The notes under the pieces: generated by a model
The model's database searches: none
What the model was told of the DNA's origin: nothing
The model's input: the letters and a program-made list of their open reading frames with translations, nothing else
Shown: positions 34,381 to 38,869 of the stretch, one piece after another
Position numbering within the stretch: position 1 is the first letter of the stretch
Layout of the letters: every line of letters starts with the position of its first letter
Source: Bacteroidota bacterium
GTDB taxonomy: Bacteria > Bacteroidota > Bacteroidia > Chitinophagales > Chitinophagaceae
Assembly (NCBI GenBank): GCA_018267625.1
Contig: JAFDYC010000036.1
Span: 1-38,869 of the forward strand
Reading direction: 5' to 3'
Length of the DNA: 38,869 bases
Position numbers and translations under genes: made by a program

Positions 34381-34749
34381 TTCTCCTACCATAGATGGAA
34401 CCGTATTTGGGGAGTATTTATTTAGTCTATTAGCAAGCTCAGAGCAACATCCGAAACATCCTATCCTGAACTTATTTTCAGGCTCGAAGCCTTTAATACC
34501 ATTTCGCTGCCTGGCCCTTCCCGGCCCAAGCAGGCAAGCAGCACGATGCTGCAGCCATTTAAAATGCTATGGTAAAAAGTTGTATGGCACAAGGAGCCTG
34601 CGGTGTGCAATGCAATGAAGCAATAACTGTATCACCGCCTCATTTTTTAGGCAGGCTTCAGTAGTGGGTTAAAATTCCTTACCACATTCTTAAATAGGCA
34701 TCCCGGCAACATTTCCGTCCTTTGTGACTCTCAAACTAATGATTAAAGT
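34381..34749. other. Intergenic region, no gene seen
   Basis: A 369-base gap between the IPExxxVDY and hydroxybutyrate dehydrogenase genes. It has many stops in all frames. A 6-bp hairpin (CCTGAA/TTCAGG, 34465-34482) has no T run. The promoter of the dehydrogenase presumably lies near its end, but I find no exact -7 box; CCTTTG at about 34718-34723 is only a partial match. Confidence 0.6.
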
Positions 34750-35523
34750 ATGAAAAACAAGACAGCACTCATCACCGGCAGCACATCGGGTATTGGATTT
34801 GGCATTGCAAAAGCATTTGCCTCTCAGGGATACAATATTGTATTCAATGGCTTGGAGCCAGATGGAGCAGAAATTGCTAAAACAGCGGCAGGAGCAGCCG
34901 GTGTAGATTATCTATTCTCAGCTGCTAATATGCTGGACCCCACAGCGATAAGGGCTTTTGCAGCCGAGGCCCTGGCAAAATTCGGAACCATTGAAGTGCT
35001 CGTCAATAACGCGGGCATCCAGTTTGTGTCTCCAATCGAGGATTTCCCGGAAGCTAAATGGGATGCAATTATTGGAATAAACCTTTCCGCTGCCTTTCAC
35101 GTCACGAAGGCTATTTGGCCTTCCATGAAAGCCAACAACTATGGCCGCATCATCAATATTGCATCAGCACATGGTTTAGTGGCTTCAGAATATAAAGCAG
35201 CTTATGTTGCCGCTAAACATGGCCTCATTGGTTTTACTAAAACAATTGCCCTGGAAGGTGCAGTCTGCGGCATTACGGCCAACAGTATTTGTCCGGGATA
35301 TGTTCACACACCTATCGTGGACAAGCAAATCCCCGAGCAGATGAAGGCACACAACATGACCAAAGAAGAAGTGGTTGAGAAAGTCTTCCTGGACAAACAA
35401 GCCATCAAGCAATTCAATACGGTGGAAAGTATTGCCCAGAGTGCCTTGTTTCTTGCCTCGGACGCAGCCTTTACCATCACGGGTATCGCACTTTCTGTAG
35501 ATGGCGGCTGGACGGCACAATAG
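34750..35523 (+). CDS. D-3-hydroxybutyrate dehydrogenase (SDR family)
   Basis: NAD-dependent interconversion of (R)-3-hydroxybutyrate and acetoacetate, in the cytoplasm. The 257-residue short-chain dehydrogenase has the cofactor loop TGSTSGIG (9-16), NNAG (86-89), and the catalytic Ser139 (NIASAHG), Tyr152 (AYVAAKHG) and Lys156. 'NAGIQFVSPIEDFPEAKWDA', 'IINIASAHGLVASEYKAAYV' and 'ICPGYVHTPIVDKQI' are specific for 3-hydroxybutyrate dehydrogenase rather than FabG. The C terminus 'ITGIALSVDGGWTAQ' fits as well. An alpha/beta hydrolase gene follows after 36 bases. The pair may break down hydroxybutyrate compounds or ketone bodies. No PHB synthase gene is in the window. Confidence 0.93.
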   Translation: MKNKTALITGSTSGIGFGIAKAFASQGYNIVFNGLEPDGAEIAKTAAGAAGVDYLFSAANMLDPTAIRAFAAEALAKFGTIEVLVNNAGIQFVSPIEDFPEAKWDAIIGINLSAAFHVTKAIWPSMKANNYGRIINIASAHGLVASEYKAAYVAAKHGLIGFTKTIALEGAVCGITANSICPGYVHTPIVDKQIPEQMKAHNMTKEEVVEKVFLDKQAIKQFNTVESIAQSALFLASDAAFTITGIALSVDGGWTAQ

Positions 35524-35559
35524 CTTTACCTACATTTCCCAAACTTCCTAAATCGAACT

Positions 35560-36393
35560 ATGCCATACTTAGAAACAAACGAGATCCGTCTGCATTACCT
35601 ACAAGGGCCAAAAAATGGCCCTTTGATTTTTTTACTTCACGGCCTCACTGCCAACGCACATGCTTTTGATGGAATCAGGGAAGCAGGATTAGACCGGAAT
35701 TTTGAAGTAGTAGCCATAGATCTTCGTGGACGTGGCCTTTCAGACCATCCTGCTTTTAGCTATAGTATGGAAGATCATGCTCAAGACATTCTTGGCCTCC
35801 TAAAACATTTTCATGCAGAAAAAGTGATAGTAGTTGGGCATTCTTTTGGAGGCTTGTTGGGCTATTATCTCGCGGCCAGCTATCCGGAAAAAGTGGAAAG
35901 CCTGATTGCATTAGATGCTGCTGCTCATATGAACCCGATGGCGGCAGATATGCTAGCGATACGTTTGAACAAATTGGATGTACCCTATCCCAGTTTTTCA
36001 GATTATTTGAAAGAGGTAAAGGCGGCACCCTACAACACTTTTTGGGCACCCGAAATGCTTTCTTATTACAAAGCAGATGTTCGCCCGTATGATGAAGGCG
36101 GCGTGACTCCCCGACCACAATTAGCCAATATTATTGAGGCGAGCCTGGGCGTAGCAGCCATTGACTGGCCAGACGTGATACCTGAAGTAAAATGCCCGGT
36201 TTTATTGGTGAATGCCCCCGAGGCCTACACTCTGGGTATGCCTATGTTGCCAGATGAATTGGCAAAGGAAACCGTGGAAATGTTGCCTCATGGAAAATTA
36301 ATAACGGTGGATGGGAATCATCAAACCATGATGTATGGAAATGGTGCTAAGCAAATTGAAGAAGCAATTACTGAATTTGCCGGAAAGCATTAA
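35560..36393 (+). CDS. Alpha/beta-hydrolase fold esterase/lipase-like protein
   Basis: A 277-residue alpha/beta hydrolase without a signal peptide. The oxyanion segment HG (27-28) follows the first strands. The nucleophile elbow is GHSFGG with Ser95, and the His is probably His254 (DGNHQT). The usual Asp after strand 7 ('VLLVNAPEAYTLG') is not visible; Glu221 is the nearest acidic residue, so the triad may be Ser-Glu-His. The cap region (about 125-205) is helical. The substrate is unknown. Co-transcription with the hydroxybutyrate dehydrogenase (36-base gap) suggests that it releases a hydroxyacyl product that the dehydrogenase oxidises, by inference. Confidence 0.85.
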   Translation: MPYLETNEIRLHYLQGPKNGPLIFLLHGLTANAHAFDGIREAGLDRNFEVVAIDLRGRGLSDHPAFSYSMEDHAQDILGLLKHFHAEKVIVVGHSFGGLLGYYLAASYPEKVESLIALDAAAHMNPMAADMLAIRLNKLDVPYPSFSDYLKEVKAAPYNTFWAPEMLSYYKADVRPYDEGGVTPRPQLANIIEASLGVAAIDWPDVIPEVKCPVLLVNAPEAYTLGMPMLPDELAKETVEMLPHGKLITVDGNHQTMMYGNGAKQIEEAITEFAGKH

Positions 36394-36631
36394 TAAGGTG
36401 TTTATTGCCATGAGGTAGCTAATTATCCCTCGTGCTTTTGGTGCGCAACATTCCATGTTCTTCACGAAGCTGGGAAGCGAAGGAAAAGCAACCCTTTTTG
36501 GTCTGAATCATCAAAAAGAACTGTTGCAGGTCAACAAAAGCTGGCTTATTCATGCCCTGCTCTTAGTTCGGCGGCTGCTTATGCCCCTGCGGTGATATGG
36601 GCTGCCCGTCATTATATTTTTTAGCATAAGC

Positions 36632-36666
36632 AAAAAAAAATTCCCGGGCCAGAGCGGCCCGGGAAT
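36632..36666 (-). terminator. Rho-independent terminator of the 77-residue repeat protein gene
   Basis: A 10-bp perfect stem (TTCCCGGGCC with GGCCCGGGAA) with a five-base loop, followed on the minus strand by nine T. It starts 18 bases after the gene's stop codon. A textbook strong terminator. Confidence 0.93.
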
Positions 36667-36683
36667 GAAAACGATATCATCTT

Positions 36684-38869
36684 CTATTTAACTACCAATG
36701 GTTTTACAAGCACCTGGCCATCTTCGCCGAGGGCATGTACGATGTAGGCACCTGCGGCCAGCCCGCTGAGGGAATACGTGCCGGACAGGTCGTCGAAGCG
36801 CCGGACAAGCTTACCGTTGAGGTCATAGAGTGCCACACCGGCTAAAGGCATTTTGGTAGAGATGTTGAAGTATTCAGAAGCTGGATTGGGATACAAGTCC
36901 ATGACTTCAGTAGCACTTGAAAACAATACTGAAACGGTAGCCGAATATTCAACCTTACCTGAGATTTCTACCTGGCGTAGGCGGTAATAATTCATGCCTG
37001 TGACGGGATGCGTGTCATAGAGCTGGTAGGATTTCAGCCCCTGGGCCGTCACCTGCCCGATGGAATCAAAATCACGTGCGTTGCTGCTGCGTTCCACTAC
37101 ATATTGTAGCATATCGCGCTCATTTTCCACGGTCCAATTCAGCTTTACCTGGTTTGCTTGCCGCTGAGCACGGAAGCTAAGCAGGGTTACTGGTAGCGGG
37201 ATACCGGTAAAATCCACGAGGATGAAGGAGGTGAGGCTCCAGTCGTCTTTTGAGCGAACGAATAAGTAGTGTTTCTGGTTGGTCTTGAACGTAGAAGGGA
37301 TGGGAGCTGTGAAGGTTTGGTTTTGCAAATCCATAGTGCTGGACGGGAAAGTCACTGAAGTGCCTGAACCGAAGCCAGGGTCGGTATCCCAAAACCATTC
37401 GAGGCGGGTCAGGTAGCCGGGGGTATGTGTGAGAATGGCTTCATTGTAGAAAAATTTCGGTGTGCTATGGCTCCACTTTCCATTGGCATCCTGCGACCGG
37501 AATATAAAGCGGTGCACCCCGGTGGACAGGCTGGAAATGCTTGCCGTGATGGGGATATTGATATCCTGACCGGCAGTTACGGAAACTGAAGTCGCCAAGC
37601 CAAATCCTGGGTCCGTGTCTATGAAATATTCAGCCTTGATGATGTTGGCTAAAGGCGTAGAAACGACAGGCTCTTTGTAGAAAATCTGAGGAGTGCTCAG
37701 GCTCCACTTTCCATTGGCATCCTGCGAACGGAAAACAAAACGGTGAATGCCCGTAGAAAGGCTGGAAATAGCTGCCGAAATAGGGATGTTGATGTCCTGA
37801 CCGGCAGTTACGGAGACAGAAGTTGCCAAACCAAAGCCGGGGTCATTGTCTATGAAGTATTCAGCCTTGACGATGTTGGCTAAAGGCGTGGAGACACTGG
37901 GTTCCTTGTAGAAAATCTGTGGGGCGCTCAGGCTCCATTTTCCATCGGCATCCTTGCTTCGCAGAAAGAAACGATGTAAGCCATAGCTAAGTCCACAAAT
38001 TCCCGCCGTGACGGAAAAGGTAATGTCCTGGCCGGCGACAACGGAGACGGCAGTTGCCATACCTACTCCGGGGTCATTGTCTATGAAATATTCAGCCGCT
38101 GTAATGTTGCCCGGCACATGCGAAGACACTGCTTCGCGGTAGAACAATTGCTTTGCGGCCATGCTCCATCGTCCCAGTGAATCCTGGCTGCGTACGCTCA
38201 AAGAATGGAGTCCAGACGAAAGACTCGAAATAGAAGCTGTAAAGTTGATTGTCAAATCCAGGGCACGGGTAATAGGCACATCAATGCCTGCACCAAAGCC
38301 TGGGTCACTGTCAATAAAGTATTCGAGTTTGGTTAGCCGAACCGGTACTGGCGGTAGTGAAGCAGGGATGAAGAAGGACTGCACACTCTTGATACTCCAA
38401 TTTCCGTTCGCATCCCGACTGCGGATATAGAGTTTGTGAAACGAAGAGGTACTGAGTGAGACAATCAGCGGATTGAAGGCTATAGTAACATCGGCACCGG
38501 AAGTCAGCGGAATGTTCGTGGCCAAACCAACACCCGGGTCTGTATCGAAGAAATATTCAGCAGAGGTGATGTTGCCTGGCGTGTGACTGAGAAGGGCTTC
38601 TTTATAGAAAAGTTGTGTGGCTGAAATACTCCATTTTCCATTGGCATCCTTGCTGCGTACATACAGGCGGTGCACGCCATTACTCAATGATGTGATAGCC
38701 CCGGTGAAGCTAAAATTGATGTCCTGGCCAGCAGTCACAGTGATTGGTGTGGCTTGTCCAAAGCCCGGGTCGGTGTCGAAGAAATATTCAGCCGCAGTGA
38801 TGTTGGCTAAAGGCGTGCTCACGCTTGGGCTCTTGAAGAAAAACTCTTCCGTGGTGTGGCTCCATTTTC
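36684..38869 (-). CDS. T9SS-sorted repeat protein, C-terminal part (runs off right edge)
   Basis: The frame is open at the window edge, giving 727 residues; the sequence just before a GTG at 38822 continues the repeat ('KWSHTTEEFFFKSPS'), so the true start is further right. Seven repeat units of 77 residues (one of 78) carry the core 'EYFxDxDPGxGxAxxxxVT', 'GQDI', 'ISSLSxGxHRxxxRSxDANG' and 'KWSxxxxxFFYxE'. Next is an FN3-like domain ('LPVTLLSFRAQRQANQVKLN', then 'YYRLRQVEISGKVEYSA'), and finally a T9SS type A sorting domain ('VMDLYPNPASEYFNIS' to 'VLVKPLVVK'). The protein should be secreted by T9SS to the cell surface or medium. The acidic D-x-D-P-G core may bind calcium, by inference. The repeat is not one I can name. 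Confidence 0.88.
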   Translation of the reverse strand, partial: KWSHTTEEFFFKSPSVSTPLANITAAEYFFDTDPGFGQATPITVTAGQDINFSFTGAITSLSNGVHRLYVRSKDANGKWSISATQLFYKEALLSHTPGNITSAEYFFDTDPGVGLATNIPLTSGADVTIAFNPLIVSLSTSSFHKLYIRSRDANGNWSIKSVQSFFIPASLPPVPVRLTKLEYFIDSDPGFGAGIDVPITRALDLTINFTASISSLSSGLHSLSVRSQDSLGRWSMAAKQLFYREAVSSHVPGNITAAEYFIDNDPGVGMATAVSVVAGQDITFSVTAGICGLSYGLHRFFLRSKDADGKWSLSAPQIFYKEPSVSTPLANIVKAEYFIDNDPGFGLATSVSVTAGQDINIPISAAISSLSTGIHRFVFRSQDANGKWSLSTPQIFYKEPVVSTPLANIIKAEYFIDTDPGFGLATSVSVTAGQDINIPITASISSLSTGVHRFIFRSQDANGKWSHSTPKFFYNEAILTHTPGYLTRLEWFWDTDPGFGSGTSVTFPSSTMDLQNQTFTAPIPSTFKTNQKHYLFVRSKDDWSLTSFILVDFTGIPLPVTLLSFRAQRQANQVKLNWTVENERDMLQYVVERSSNARDFDSIGQVTAQGLKSYQLYDTHPVTGMNYYRLRQVEISGKVEYSATVSVLFSSATEVMDLYPNPASEYFNISTKMPLAGVALYDLNGKLVRRFDDLSGTYSLSGLAAGAYIVHALGEDGQVLVKPLVVK
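37200..38869 (-). repeat. In-frame tandem repeat of 231 bp (77 residues), seven full units
   Basis: The E-Y/W-F anchor codon (its highest base) lies at 38789, 38558, 38324, 38093, 37862, 37631 and 37400. The spacing is 231 bp between all neighbours but one, which is 234. The units anchored at 37862 and 37631 are almost identical at the DNA level, which points to recent duplication. The last unit (37400) is the most diverged ('EWFWDTDPGFGSGTS'). Confidence 0.9.

Noticed and set aside
36453..36593. A 46-codon frame (MFFTKLGSEGKATLFGLNHQ...) between the hydrolase and the repeat-protein gene
   Set aside because: Short, no promoter or family match; not enough to call a gene. It could be a decayed fragment but nothing identifies it.

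Overview
This window looks like chromosome from a Bacteroidota bacterium, probably a member of the Chitinophagales. The evidence is: type IX secretion (T9SS) C-terminal sorting domains with the 'YPNP' start; a TonB-dependent receptor with a carboxypeptidase-like N-terminal domain; the L28-L33-DUF4295 cluster; DUF4294, IPExxxVDY and Wzi-like proteins; a bacillithiol gene; and Bacteroidota-type -7 boxes (TAnnTTTG) in place of sigma70 boxes. It reads as a mosaic of housekeeping genes and surface/secreted proteins. I see no phage, plasmid, transposon, CRISPR, rRNA or tRNA signature.

Layout. 1-613 (-) is the N-terminal part of a secreted lectin-like protein that runs off the left edge. 946-5994 (-) carries an FKBP prolyl isomerase, MazG and two adjacent GT-C-type membrane proteins. 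6093-8004 (+) carries RibF and a urea transporter. 8183-13525 (+) is a 1780-residue subtilisin-family protease with many accessory domains and a T9SS signal. 13718-16040 (-) carries DUF4295, L33, L28, BshB1 and a DUF4294 protein, closed by a strong terminator. 16235-16890 (+) is a small lipoprotein overlapping a DCC-type thiol-disulfide protein. 16930-21309 holds a stand-alone biotin carboxylase (-) beside efp-accB-accC (+). 21579-25343 has ScpB (-) diverging from a TonB-dependent receptor and a periplasmic helical-repeat protein (+). 25434-30160 has a DUF6056-like membrane protein (-), TyrS (+) and a Wzi/RemB-like outer-membrane protein (-). 30224-34380 has dihydroorotase plus a short MutS-like ATPase (+), an SPFH protein (-) and an IPExxxVDY protein (+). 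34750-36393 (+) pairs D-3-hydroxybutyrate dehydrogenase with an alpha/beta hydrolase. 36684-38869 (-) is a T9SS protein made of a strict 77-residue repeat, open at the right edge.

Functional links. accB and accC supply the biotin carrier and biotin carboxylase of fatty-acid initiation. The separate biotin carboxylase probably serves another acyl-CoA carboxylase. The two GT-C proteins are 9 bases apart and share one promoter. pyrC and the MutS-like gene are 7 bases apart.

The most interesting points are an EF-P whose tip residue is Arg32 instead of the usual PGKG lysine loop, a dihydroorotase with Gln in place of the first metal-binding His, the 231-bp coding repeat with a D-x-D-P-G core, an apparently leaderless biotin carboxylase mRNA, and a recurring extended -7 promoter element (TAnnTTTGC). 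No complete novel multi-gene system stands out.
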